From: Thiothrix caldifontis
Lineage (GTDB): Bacteria; Pseudomonadota; Gammaproteobacteria; Thiotrichales; Thiotrichaceae
NCBI RefSeq assembly: GCF_900107695.1
Contig: NZ_FNQP01000007.1
Location: 118,126-182,125, forward strand
DNA: 64,000 nucleotides
Reading direction: 5' to 3'
Within the stretch, counting starts at the first letter, position 1, and each line of letters begins with the position of its first letter. Under the pieces are notes generated by a model. The model was not told the DNA's origin, searched no databases, and saw only the letters and a list, made by a program, of their open reading frames with translations. This document shows, one piece after another, positions 16,747 through 25,578 of this stretch. The position numbers and the translations under genes were made by a program.

Positions 16747-19700
16747 GTGAAAATCGCATTTATTGCCATTAAAGGTATTGACCGCATTGGCGGGGTGGAA
16801 ACCTACACACTGGAACTGGGCAAACGCTTGGTTGATGCAGGCCATCAGGTTATTGTTTACACCATTAAGACCCCCCAGTATTCCCGGCCTTTTTTCCATG
16901 AAGGCATGTGGATTATTCCATTGCCGACGTTAAAGCACGTGTATTTTGAAAAAATGCTGTTGGTTGCTCTTGCCAGCTTTCACCAGTTCACTATTAAGCA
17001 CTTGGATATTGTGCATTACCAAGCGATTGGTCCTAGTCTATTTTCCTTCATTCCCCGGCTAGCAGGGCGGCGTACCATTTTCCAAAGCCATGGGCATGAG
17101 TGGGCTCATGCTTGGAACGGTCTGGCACGTATTGTCTTTCTCCTGTCTGAAAAACTCAGTTTTTGGTTCGCTCACGATTCCATTGCAGTGTCACGCTCGC
17201 TGCGCCATTACTACCATAAAAAATACAGGCGGGATGTTACCTACATTCCGTCAGGCATCACGCCTCGTCAGGCTATCCCTTGCCAGACCATTTCCCGCTA
17301 TGGAATTAAAATGGACGGTTACATTCTATTTGTCGGCAGGCTATCCAAAGAAAAGCGGGTACATGACCTGTTACTGGCCTATAAACGGCTGGAGTCCCCT
17401 CCGCTCAAGCTGGTGATTGTGGGCAATGCGCGGGCAGGTGATGCTTACGGTGACGAATTACGTGCTCTCGCAGGCAATGACAGCCGTATTGTCTTTACCG
17501 GTGCTGTCTATGGTGACGAGCTGATTGAGTGGTACAGCAATGCCTACGTGTATGTATTACCGTCTGAAACGGAGGGGCTGCCCATTACCCTATTGGAAGC
17601 AATGAGCCTAGGGCGCTGCTGTATCGCAAGCAATATTGAAGCCAATGTGGAAGCATTAAGCAATAAAGGTATTTTATTCCCTGTGGGTGATGTCAACGCC
17701 TTAAGCACGCATTTGCAACAGGTGATGACAAACCCTGCCCAAGTAAAACACATAGGCAGTATTTTACATCAGCATGTGTTGAGCAATTACACATGGACAC
17801 TGATTACCGAACAATTCATACGCTTTTACCAGAAGGTCATGCAGCCAGTCTCAGGGCAGACTGCAAACCTATTGACTATGCAAGGCAAACAAACAATGTC
17901 TATAAATTACCCTATCAATAGAGCCGCTGATGTTACCGAAACAACTAACACAGCTAGTATCATGTTGCCGGAAGAAAGTCGTGGTTACTACGCGCCACCT
18001 CAACAGCAAATTCCGTTCCGGCAGTACTGGGGAGCATTGCGCCATAACCTCGGCCCTGTCCTGTTGTCTGCGATAGGGGGGGCATTATTACTGTTGGTGC
18101 TTGCCGCTTTGACTAACCCAACGTATACAGCCAAAAGTAGCATCAAAGTGGATACACGCAGCCCCATGCTGCTGAACTATGATGTTGATACTGCTCGACC
18201 ACCTTCTTACATTGATGAGACGGTTTTCTACAACACGCAATTCAAGATGCTTCGCAGCCGTGATTTAGCGAAACGTGTGATTGACAAACTGGCTATACGA
18301 GACAGTCTGCTGGCAGAACGTCCTTTTAAGCCCGCGATGTATGTCTTGACTGACCCGTTCAATGACTTGGTTAAATTCGTGCGTAGTCTGCTCCCCACTG
18401 ATGGCGAATCAAGTAATGCTGCCGAGCAGGTCACAGCAGAAGAAATTTTCCTCAAAAACCTCAGTATCAAACCGGTCAAAAGCTCACGGATTATCGACAT
18501 CCAGTACACGGGGCAAAATGCTGAGCAAGCCCGCAATGTTGTTCAAACCCTGACACAAACATTTGTGGAACAACAATATGAAGACCGCCGCGAAGTCGCA
18601 GAGAACGGCAAGCGTTTCCTGAACGAGCAAATCTATTCAGCACGTGAAAAACTCCAGACCGCTGAAGCGGCTCTGATCCGTTACGCCAGTGCCAAAAATA
18701 TCGTGGATACCAATGCAGATGAGCCACTCATCGCCCAAAAGTTGGAAGCCCTGAGCAAAGCTTACATGGCAGCCAAGGAAAACCGCATTCGTACCCAAAG
18801 CCAATTCAATAATAAGGGCGAACTTTCCGGTATCTTGAATGCGGAAGACGACCCGGTTGTTCAGGAACATAAGCAAGAGCTTGGCAAATTACAAGGTTCT
18901 TACCTGTCCAACCTAGAGCTATTCAAGCCAAATTACCCCGCCATGCTGTCGTTACAAGAGCAAATTCGCAGCCGTGAACGTTTAATTGCCGAAGCAACGG
19001 CGCTGATCCGTAAAAATACGGTCAATAACCTTCGCGCTTCCTTTGATGCTGCACAGGATGAAGAACAGAAGTTAGCCAAAGAAATCAAGTTACTAGAAAA
19101 GGAACTCTTAACGTTTCGCAGCGACAACATTGGTTACGCCAACCTAAAACGTGACGTAGACAGTTTACGTAGTTTATACGAAGGGCTATTACAGCGCTTA
19201 AAAGAAGTCAGTGTGGTCGAAACAGTGCAAAGTGACAACGTGAGTGTTGTCGACACTGCCGTTGCTCCGTCACGTAAGGATGGCCCTAGTTTCTCGAAAT
19301 ACCTGCTGCTGGGCCTGCTTTCTGGCTTCCTACTGAGTTCATTGCTTATCCTCGTGCGCGAAATCATGCAGCCCAAAGTGCGTATCTCTGCGGATCTGCA
19401 AGAAGCTGGAGGCAAATACCAAGTATTACATGCACTGCCTTACAATAAAGCGGTGAGTGAGGGATCTACGGTCATTTTCAAACCAAAATCCGCTGCTGTC
19501 TGGCTTGATGCCTTACGTTATCTGCGTACCTCGCTAGTGTTAGCAAATCATGGCAAGTTTCCACAGATATTACATATTACCAGCCCTCTGCCCGGTGAAG
19601 GCAAAAGCACTGTAGCCGTCAACCTTGCAACCCTTTTGGCTAGTTCCGGCCATAAAGTTCTGTTGATAGATGCTGATTTGCGTAAACCCACCGTCCACAA

Positions 19701-20145
19701 GCACCTGAATTTGGATAATAGTAGTGGATTAACTAACTACCTGAGTGGCAACCTCAGCCAAAGCCCGTTGTACCGGATAAAAAGCACACGTATGTTGTTT
19801 GCCATTTGTGCCGGGCCAGCTATCCTCGATCCGGTAGAAGCACTCTCCAGTTCACGGATGCAATCACTGCTCGACAAGGCACGTGAACTATTTGACTACG
19901 TGGTTATTGATGCACCGCCTGTATTAGGCATGGCAGATTCCTTATTGCTGTCCAACCGTGCAGATGGCACGCTTTTAATTGTTGCTAACAACACCTCGAC
20001 CAAACAGGAAGTCCGTACCTCGATTGAGTGCTTAGAGAAAAGCCATGGCAAACTGCTCGGTTTGGTACAAAACATGGTTCCCCTTAGACACATTAGCAAG
20101 ACATCCAACTATTCTGACGGACGTAACATGCTCATCCCTGCTTGA
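16747..20145 (+). CDS. Fusion of GT4 glycosyltransferase and Wzz/BY-kinase (chain-length regulator with tyrosine kinase)
   Basis: 1132 residues from a GTG start. Residues 1-370 are a GT4 glycosyltransferase (DRIGGVETYTLELGKRL, ILFVGRLSKEKRVHDLLLAY, ETEGLPITLLEAM). Residues about 410-875 are a Wzz-type co-polymerase with membrane helices near 433-458 and 850-872 flanking a long periplasmic coiled-coil. Residues 880-1132 are a BY-kinase with Walker A (PLPGEGKST, about 947), A' (LLIDADLRKP, about 972) and B (YVVIDAPP, about 1051). Wzz-kinase fusions (GumC/ExoP-like) are well known; adding a glycosyltransferase in front is unusual. Met384 (17896) with an upstream AAGG could give a separate kinase by internal initiation. 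The C-terminus has one tyrosine instead of a cluster. Confidence 0.88.
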   Translation: MKIAFIAIKGIDRIGGVETYTLELGKRLVDAGHQVIVYTIKTPQYSRPFFHEGMWIIPLPTLKHVYFEKMLLVALASFHQFTIKHLDIVHYQAIGPSLFSFIPRLAGRRTIFQSHGHEWAHAWNGLARIVFLLSEKLSFWFAHDSIAVSRSLRHYYHKKYRRDVTYIPSGITPRQAIPCQTISRYGIKMDGYILFVGRLSKEKRVHDLLLAYKRLESPPLKLVIVGNARAGDAYGDELRALAGNDSRIVFTGAVYGDELIEWYSNAYVYVLPSETEGLPITLLEAMSLGRCCIASNIEANVEALSNKGILFPVGDVNALSTHLQQVMTNPAQVKHIGSILHQHVLSNYTWTLITEQFIRFYQKVMQPVSGQTANLLTMQGKQTMSINYPINRAADVTETTNTASIMLPEESRGYYAPPQQQIPFRQYWGALRHNLGPVLLSAIGGALLLLVLAALTNPTYTAKSSIKVDTRSPMLLNYDVDTARPPSYIDETVFYNTQFKMLRSRDLAKRVIDKLAIRDSLLAERPFKPAMYVLTDPFNDLVKFVRSLLPTDGESSNAAEQVTAEEIFLKNLSIKPVKSSRIIDIQYTGQNAEQARNVVQTLTQTFVEQQYEDRREVAENGKRFLNEQIYSAREKLQTAEAALIRYASAKNIVDTNADEPLIAQKLEALSKAYMAAKENRIRTQSQFNNKGELSGILNAEDDPVVQEHKQELGKLQGSYLSNLELFKPNYPAMLSLQEQIRSRERLIAEATALIRKNTVNNLRASFDAAQDEEQKLAKEIKLLEKELLTFRSDNIGYANLKRDVDSLRSLYEGLLQRLKEVSVVETVQSDNVSVVDTAVAPSRKDGPSFSKYLLLGLLSGFLLSSLLILVREIMQPKVRISADLQEAGGKYQVLHALPYNKAVSEGSTVIFKPKSAAVWLDALRYLRTSLVLANHGKFPQILHITSPLPGEGKSTVAVNLATLLASSGHKVLLIDADLRKPTVHKHLNLDNSSGLTNYLSGNLSQSPLYRIKSTRMLFAICAGPAILDPVEALSSSRMQSLLDKARELFDYVVIDAPPVLGMADSLLLSNRADGTLLIVANNTSTKQEVRTSIECLEKSHGKLLGLVQNMVPLRHISKTSNYSDGRNMLIPA

Positions 20146-20162
20146 GCATAGCCATTCACCAT

Positions 20163-20184
20163 AGCCCACCTCAGGCGGTGGGCT
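20163..20184. terminator. Hairpin between converging polysaccharide genes
   Basis: An 8-bp perfect inverted repeat (agcccacc / ggtgggct) with a 6-base loop lies between the stop of the GT-BY-kinase gene and overlaps the stop of the convergent O-antigen ligase-like gene. It lacks a clear T-tract on either side, so it is only a probable terminator or transcription barrier. Confidence 0.4.
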
Positions 20185-21400
20185 GTTCCCGGTGAATCTC
20201 ATAGAGCATGACCGCAATGACCATATCCATAAACAAATCATTGCTTAAAATACCGGCGTTATGAAACACAGAGTTCACTAACGTAGCGACAATAATAGCT
20301 AACCGATACCAGCTCCCCTTAATGAGACGGTAAAGGTAATACACTAATAACAATAATCCAGAAAACCCGTAGGTGTGCATCAAATTTAAAATGGAATTGT
20401 GTACCGGTACAATGTACTGCGCTTTTTCCAACGGCCCGTAATCAAACAAATTGCGTTCATTCACAAAATACTCCACTGCATATTCCACCGTATTGAACTC
20501 AAAACCGTAACCCCAAGGCTTCTGCCAAAATAACTCAATACCGTATTTGTAAAGGGTGGAACGCCCCGCAGCGGAAGCATCATCCAAATTGATAAGGCGT
20601 GAATCCACATCGGCATTACCCGGCATCAACAGGTAAGCCATTGCACCCAATAATACGGCTACCCCCGCCAGCGGAATCACCCGCGCTGGGAATAACCGTA
20701 AATAAACCAAGGCTGGCATTAGCAAGGCAGCCCCCATCGCAGAGCGGGTTTCCGACGCAAAAATCCCTCCTGCCAGTATGACGCAGCCTACCCCCCCCAA
20801 CCATTGAGCACGCTGATTGGCAGGATTTTTGATAACCCAGTAAAGCATCAGCGCCATCGCACTCAATAGCATATACGTCTGGGGAATGGCATACAGCGTT
20901 AGTCCGGGTGGGCGATCCAGTACCTCTGCCATTTGAGTGCGCATTTCATCGCTAATTTCCTTATTCTGCATTTCCTGAAGAATCGCATGAAATTCCCAGG
21001 CAACGTGTACACCAAGCCCTTGTAAAATACCGATCAAGGCCGAGGGCAGTGCCAAACTCAGTAAAACAAAAGCCAGCACCCGAAAACCGTATTGTTCCAG
21101 AATAAAGTAAGCCACCATGAGCAATAAATAGGATTGCAACAGTCGCATTTCACCGCTGATGATTCCCCCCACCCCAACATTATTGGTCAGAGAAACTACC
21201 AGTCCCAAAATAGCCAGCAAAACATAAATCACATTAACCGGTCTCAAGCGGGCAACCACACTGCTGTCCAATAACAATACCAGCCCACCTGCCAGCAAAA
21301 TCAGAAACGACCTGACAGGTAAACCTGCCAGATAAACATTGTTCAGGTAAGCCAGAAAGATAAAATGCAGGCCAAATAGCCATAAGATAAACGTGCGCAA
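20171..21400 (-). CDS. O-antigen ligase/polymerase-like membrane protein (Wzy_C family)
   Basis: 409 residues with about 10-12 hydrophobic segments and one large periplasmic loop containing DDASAAGRSTLYKYGIELF and PWGYGFEFNTVEY; this loop with PVHNSILNLMHTYGFSG is the Wzy_C (O-antigen ligase) signature. The family includes WaaL ligases and polysaccharide polymerases; next to a Wzx flippase and a Wzz-kinase, a polymerase role is the better guess. The start is TTG at 21400 with AAGGAGA 8 bases upstream. It is transcribed toward the fusion gene. Confidence 0.8.
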   Translation of the reverse strand: MRTFILWLFGLHFIFLAYLNNVYLAGLPVRSFLILLAGGLVLLLDSSVVARLRPVNVIYVLLAILGLVVSLTNNVGVGGIISGEMRLLQSYLLLMVAYFILEQYGFRVLAFVLLSLALPSALIGILQGLGVHVAWEFHAILQEMQNKEISDEMRTQMAEVLDRPPGLTLYAIPQTYMLLSAMALMLYWVIKNPANQRAQWLGGVGCVILAGGIFASETRSAMGAALLMPALVYLRLFPARVIPLAGVAVLLGAMAYLLMPGNADVDSRLINLDDASAAGRSTLYKYGIELFWQKPWGYGFEFNTVEYAVEYFVNERNLFDYGPLEKAQYIVPVHNSILNLMHTYGFSGLLLLVYYLYRLIKGSWYRLAIIVATLVNSVFHNAGILSNDLFMDMVIAVMLYEIHREQPTA

Positions 21401-21674
21401 GGTTGTGTCTCCTTATGTTTTTATTCCATATAAATTTTTTTGCACACAATCACCATATTTTTGCGATAAGGCGACTACTACGTAAGACGACTAGTATGGG
21501 AGTGGATACGATTTACACTGAACCGATTTACATCCACCTATCACCGAAAGTATTCACTTCATCAATACAGTGACACCAGAATATTACTGACCTCCTATCT
21601 TCACCTAGGCCATGTGATTTCGGCTTTACAAGCATTAGTGGCATTTTTATAAGGGTTTTAGCTGGAGAAACAAC

Positions 21675-22643
21675 ATGAAGGGGCTTTTTAGCAAACTAAC
21701 CGTAATCTGTTTATCGGCTATGCTTTTAGCGATCAATAGCCAAGCGGCAACCAATCAGCCGGGTATTGTGTTGACCTTCGACGACACCAGTACGGGTCTT
21801 TGGCATAATTTTTTTGCGGGCAGGACTGACAATGTGCGAGCCACATTCTTCGTCAGTCAATGGCATACCTTATCCGCAGCACAGATACAGCAATTACGGG
21901 ATCTGCAAAACCACGGGCATGAAATAGGTTGCCATAGCCGCAACCATATAGGGGTGGGTCAGTACCTTTTTGATCCCAACCGGACATTAGAATATGTTAA
22001 TACCGAAGTGATCCCGGCAATACGCAATATGAATAATGATGGGTTCTACCCGCTGAGTTTCTCTTATCCTTCCGGGGAAAGGAATGAAAATTACGATGCC
22101 GCGATCAGACCCTATTTACCTTATTTGCGTACAACCTATTATGATCCAGCCAGACCACTGGCTCAAAATGATCAAATTTACCACAACAGTGACAAGGTGT
22201 ACGCTGTACTTGCTGGAGCGAGCTTGGATAACCGTTATGGCGTTACGATAGCAGAAATTGAGCAGGCGCTTATTCGTGCAAAGAACAATCATGAAATTAT
22301 AAGCTTATATGGGCACTATATCTTTGATGACGCATCCGGCGATGCGGATTCTCAGTATGCAATTCGTGCCAGCAAGTTAAACCAGATTATCGCGATAGCC
22401 CAACGATTGGGACTGAGGTTTTATACGTTTCATGAAGCCTTTGAAGTCCAAAACCAACTGATCCCCCTCCCTGTTTCTTCAGCAGGCAGCGTCAATAATA
22501 CTGGCACGGCAACTGCGCCACCTGATGCCATTCCACAAACCAATAATAACAACGGCGGCGGTGGCAGCTTTCACCTCAGTTACCTGTTGCTTGTTTTTGC
22601 CCTAAAAGTTCGTCAGTCATTTAAAAAAACCATAACCATTTAG
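21675..22643 (+). CDS. Polysaccharide deacetylase (NodB fold) with GlyGly-CTERM-like tail
   Basis: 322 residues. Signal peptide 1-24 (AMLLAINSQAA), then a NodB-type catalytic domain with the metal/base motif TFDD (about 34-37), the HSRNH metal motif (about 87) and FSYPSG (about 125). The C-terminal 35 residues are a flexible Asn/Thr/Pro linker, then GGGGS, a hydrophobic stretch (YLLLVFALKV) and basic residues, the layout of GlyGly-CTERM sorting signals cut by rhombosortase. It probably deacetylates or otherwise modifies the polysaccharide made by the neighbouring locus. A tandem paralog follows 138 bases downstream. Confidence 0.82.
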   Translation: MKGLFSKLTVICLSAMLLAINSQAATNQPGIVLTFDDTSTGLWHNFFAGRTDNVRATFFVSQWHTLSAAQIQQLRDLQNHGHEIGCHSRNHIGVGQYLFDPNRTLEYVNTEVIPAIRNMNNDGFYPLSFSYPSGERNENYDAAIRPYLPYLRTTYYDPARPLAQNDQIYHNSDKVYAVLAGASLDNRYGVTIAEIEQALIRAKNNHEIISLYGHYIFDDASGDADSQYAIRASKLNQIIAIAQRLGLRFYTFHEAFEVQNQLIPLPVSSAGSVNNTGTATAPPDAIPQTNNNNGGGGSFHLSYLLLVFALKVRQSFKKTITI

Positions 22644-22781
22644 CGGCAGATCGCTATGGTCTGTCGTCCAGAGAGTATATATCCATCACTGGTGCTTATA
22701 TTCATGGAAGTACCATCATTTTTATCTAGTATTAATTTCATGATGATTCTGAGTTTTTCTATCAACACAGGGTATGGAGCT

Positions 22782-24452
22782 ATGAGAAGTTTTTTCAAAA
22801 AATGGGTCGTGATTTATTGGTTAGCTGTTTTGTTTGGTGCCAGTGCCCAGGCAGCAACCAATCAACCGGGCGTCGTATTAACCTTTGATGACACCAGTAC
22901 GGGGCTTTGGCATAATTTTTTTGCAAACAGGACTGATAATGTACGTGCCACCTTCTTTGTAACCAAGTGGCATGAGCTATCCCGCCCGACCCAGATTGAC
23001 CAACTACGGGATTTGCAAAACAAAGGGCATGAAATAGGTTGCCACAGTTATGACCATACCGGTGTGGGTGAGTTTTTGTTTGATCCTAGCAGAACGCAGG
23101 AATACGTGAACACCCAAGTCATCCCAGCCATACAAAACATGCAGGCTGATGGCTTCAATCCGGTCAGCTTTTCATACCCATCCGGTGAGCGTGACGAAAA
23201 CTATGACGCCGCTATCAGGCCGTACCTTCCCTATTTGCGCACAACCTTTTACGATGCAAGCAAACAACTGGCGCAAATGGACGAAATTTACCATAACAGC
23301 GACAAGACCTACGGTGTTCTGGAAGGGGAGAGCCTTGATAATCGCTATGGGCGCACCGTAGCAGAAATAGAACAAGCCTTGATTCGTGCGAAAAATAACA
23401 ATGAAATTATTACCTTGTATGGTCATTATATCTTTGATGATACCTCACCGGATGCCGATTCCCAGTATGCGATTCGTGCCAGCAAACTGAATCAGATTAT
23501 TGATATTGCAAAAGGTTTAGGGTTGAAGTTTTATACGTTTCAGGAAGCTTATGCCCTGACTCCGGCTCCTGTCACTTTACCAGCAGCGCCTAGCCAGTTA
23601 ACAGCAACTGCACTGGCGGGCAATCAGGTACGTTTAAACTGGGTCGATGCCAGTAGTGACGAATCTGGCTTTAGCATTGAACGTTGCCAAGGTGCTGGCT
23701 GTACTAACTTTGCGTTTCGGAGTACGGTTGCGGCGAATGCAGTGAGCTTTACCGATACAAACCTGACGAGTAATACGCTCTACCGATACCGGATACGTGC
23801 TTACCGGGGAGCAGATTATTCCAGCTATGCTAATACGGTGGACATAACCACACCTGTATCGCCACCATCCATTGCTGCGCCTGCCAATCTGACCGCAACG
23901 GTGCTTACTGGCAATAAGGTACGTTTAAACTGGGTGGATGCCAGTAATAATGAGTCTGGCTTCAAAATTGAACGTTGCCTCAAAGCGACCTGTACTAACG
24001 TTGACTTTACGGTGATCAAAACGACGGGGGCGAATATCGTCCAGTTTACCAATACCAATTTACAGGCGAATCAAACCTACAGTTATCGAGTGCGGGCTTA
24101 CCGGGGAACCAATTATTCTGCTTATTCCAATACCGTGAATATCACCATATCCACATCCTCAACATCCATTGCAGCGCCTACTAACTTGACAGCAACAGTA
24201 CTTGCTGGCAATCAGGTGCGCTTAAATTGGGTGGATGCCAGTAACAATGAAACAGGATTCAAGCTGGAACGCTGCCTAAAGGCGGGTTGTACGAGTTTTG
24301 AGTTTTTGGGGACGGTTGGGGTGAATGCAGTGAGCTTTACCGATACTGACCCCACGCTGGAAAGCGGTGAAAGTTATCGTTATCGTGTGCGGGCTTACCA
24401 TACCAATGGCACTTATTCTGCGTATAGCAATATTGTAACGGTGAATATGTAA
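22782..24452 (+). CDS. Polysaccharide deacetylase (NodB fold) with three fibronectin type III domains
   Basis: 556 residues from the ATG at 22782, which gives a signal peptide (MRSFFKKWVVIYWLAVLFG, cleavage near AQA). Residues about 25-265 are a close paralog of the upstream deacetylase (TFDD, HSYDH, FSYPSG retained). From residue about 268 three tandem FN3 domains follow, each opening with PxxLTAT and containing VRLNWVDAS, SGF..ERC and YRVRAY-type strands. FN3 domains in secreted carbohydrate enzymes are spacers or binding modules. It has no CTERM tail. It probably acts on the exopolysaccharide outside the cytoplasm (inference). Confidence 0.85.
   Translation: MRSFFKKWVVIYWLAVLFGASAQAATNQPGVVLTFDDTSTGLWHNFFANRTDNVRATFFVTKWHELSRPTQIDQLRDLQNKGHEIGCHSYDHTGVGEFLFDPSRTQEYVNTQVIPAIQNMQADGFNPVSFSYPSGERDENYDAAIRPYLPYLRTTFYDASKQLAQMDEIYHNSDKTYGVLEGESLDNRYGRTVAEIEQALIRAKNNNEIITLYGHYIFDDTSPDADSQYAIRASKLNQIIDIAKGLGLKFYTFQEAYALTPAPVTLPAAPSQLTATALAGNQVRLNWVDASSDESGFSIERCQGAGCTNFAFRSTVAANAVSFTDTNLTSNTLYRYRIRAYRGADYSSYANTVDITTPVSPPSIAAPANLTATVLTGNKVRLNWVDASNNESGFKIERCLKATCTNVDFTVIKTTGANIVQFTNTNLQANQTYSYRVRAYRGTNYSAYSNTVNITISTSSTSIAAPTNLTATVLAGNQVRLNWVDASNNETGFKLERCLKAGCTSFEFLGTVGVNAVSFTDTDPTLESGESYRYRVRAYHTNGTYSAYSNIVTVNM
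23583..24452 (+). repeat. Three tandem FN3-coding repeats of about 290 bp
   Basis: Units at about 23583-23870, 23871-24167 and 24168-24452. Units 2 and 3 are the most alike at DNA level (both open with attgc-gcgcct and share the aactgggtggatgccagtaa segment), which points to recent duplication within the gene. Confidence 0.75.
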
Positions 24453-24464
24453 CGTTCTAAGCCA

Positions 24465-24638
24465 CTATGCGGCTTGCTCAAAGCAGGCGCTTCCCGCACC
24501 TGCTTTGCTGATCAGTTTACGTAACTGACGTTTATCTTCCTGCCGTTTGGCAGAATTGCTTTTTTCGTGAACCCCTCCGCGCTGAATAAACAGGTGGTGG
24601 GCGACGGGATTGCGCTTACGCGGCTGCTTTTTTGCCAT
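24465..24638 (-). CDS. Small basic protein of the rtcB operon
   Basis: 57 residues, rich in Lys, Arg and His (MAKKQPRKRNPVAHHLF, then GGVHEKSNSAKRQEDKRQLRKL). The ATG at 24638 has AGGAG 8 bases upstream and lies inside the 3' end of the preceding gene (23-base overlap), a typical coupled arrangement. The composition suggests RNA binding, which fits its position as third gene behind an RNA ligase. No family recognised. A weak inverted repeat (agcaggcgc/gcacctgct) lies within its 3' end. Confidence 0.6.
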   Translation of the reverse strand: MAKKQPRKRNPVAHHLFIQRGGVHEKSNSAKRQEDKRQLRKLISKAGAGSACFEQAA

Positions 24639-25566
24639 GAGCTTGCTCCTGTGTTGGCAGTTTGAACCATTGTGCTTTACCGTGACGTTGCAGGTAATGC
24701 AGATAACGGACAGGTTTGAGGAAGTCCGGTGCTTCGCTGGTTGGGACGAAGCAAAACTTTTTCGGTAATTCGGTGTACAAATAACGCGGCGGCTTGCCGA
24801 GGTGGTAGTAACGCTCGATACCCTTGAGGCGATTGCCCGTGTCATAGCTGTGATAAAACACGTCGCGGATACCCAGTTCGCGGCGAATGAAGCAGAGTGC
24901 TGCTGTCAACATCGCTTCATCCCACACCTTGGCGTAAGGGCGCAATGCCTCGCGGTATTGCTGCATCTTGTCCTCACCGTACAAATAGTTTTTGTAACTA
25001 TCCGCCACGCCTTTGACCCAATCGGACTGAATTTCTTCGATCAACGCCTGATTGCTGACGAAATCAAGATCAATCCGCGCCCACGCCAGCGTTTCCACTG
25101 TGCCATCCTTGCGCACTGGATGCCCGTGATAGGAAAATGGCGCAACATCGTCTTCACCGACCAGCGTTTTGAGGTGCTGGTGGTGGTCGTTGGCAAAATT
25201 CAGTTGCAGTACCAAGTCGTAACCCGTGCGGCAAGTCTGTTTCCAGTGACGGTCGTCCTTGTCGTCTGTGCCCCACTCGTCCAACGTGAGGATGAAATTC
25301 AGCGGCTTGTGGTCGCGGTATTGGGCAATGACCGCTTCCAAATGCCACGGCTCTAATTGTCCTTTACCTGCTAAAGCCAAGGCTTCGGTGACAATGGGTT
25401 TGGTTAACAATTTGGCATAAGGAGAGCGGCGCAATGCCGCAATCCCCATACCATTGCCGATGTAATCCTTGAGCAATTGCAGTGCGTAGCTCTCCGGTGC
25501 GTAACGAAACACCGTGCGGTTGCCGCTCAAGCATTCGCGGATCAGTTCAACTTGTGTCTTCTCCAT
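24616..25566 (-). CDS. Uncharacterised protein with EEIQSDW motif, encoded behind rtcB
   Basis: 316 residues, soluble, no signal peptide. Recognisable features are an aromatic N-terminal part (RTVFRYAPESYALQLLKDY), the sequence LIEEIQSDW at 175-183 followed by VWDEAMLTAALCFIRRELGI and VFYHSYDTG. An EEIQSDW motif with the same downstream helix is known from large phage and plasmid polyvalent proteins, so a shared fold is possible, but no activity is established. It starts 12 bases after the rtcB stop with GAGGTGA ahead of its ATG, so it belongs to the rtcB operon and may act in RNA repair. Confidence 0.65.
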   Translation of the reverse strand: MEKTQVELIRECLSGNRTVFRYAPESYALQLLKDYIGNGMGIAALRRSPYAKLLTKPIVTEALALAGKGQLEPWHLEAVIAQYRDHKPLNFILTLDEWGTDDKDDRHWKQTCRTGYDLVLQLNFANDHHQHLKTLVGEDDVAPFSYHGHPVRKDGTVETLAWARIDLDFVSNQALIEEIQSDWVKGVADSYKNYLYGEDKMQQYREALRPYAKVWDEAMLTAALCFIRRELGIRDVFYHSYDTGNRLKGIERYYHLGKPPRYLYTELPKKFCFVPTSEAPDFLKPVRYLHYLQRHGKAQWFKLPTQEQAHGKKAAA

Positions 25567-25578
25567 ATTTCACCTCGT

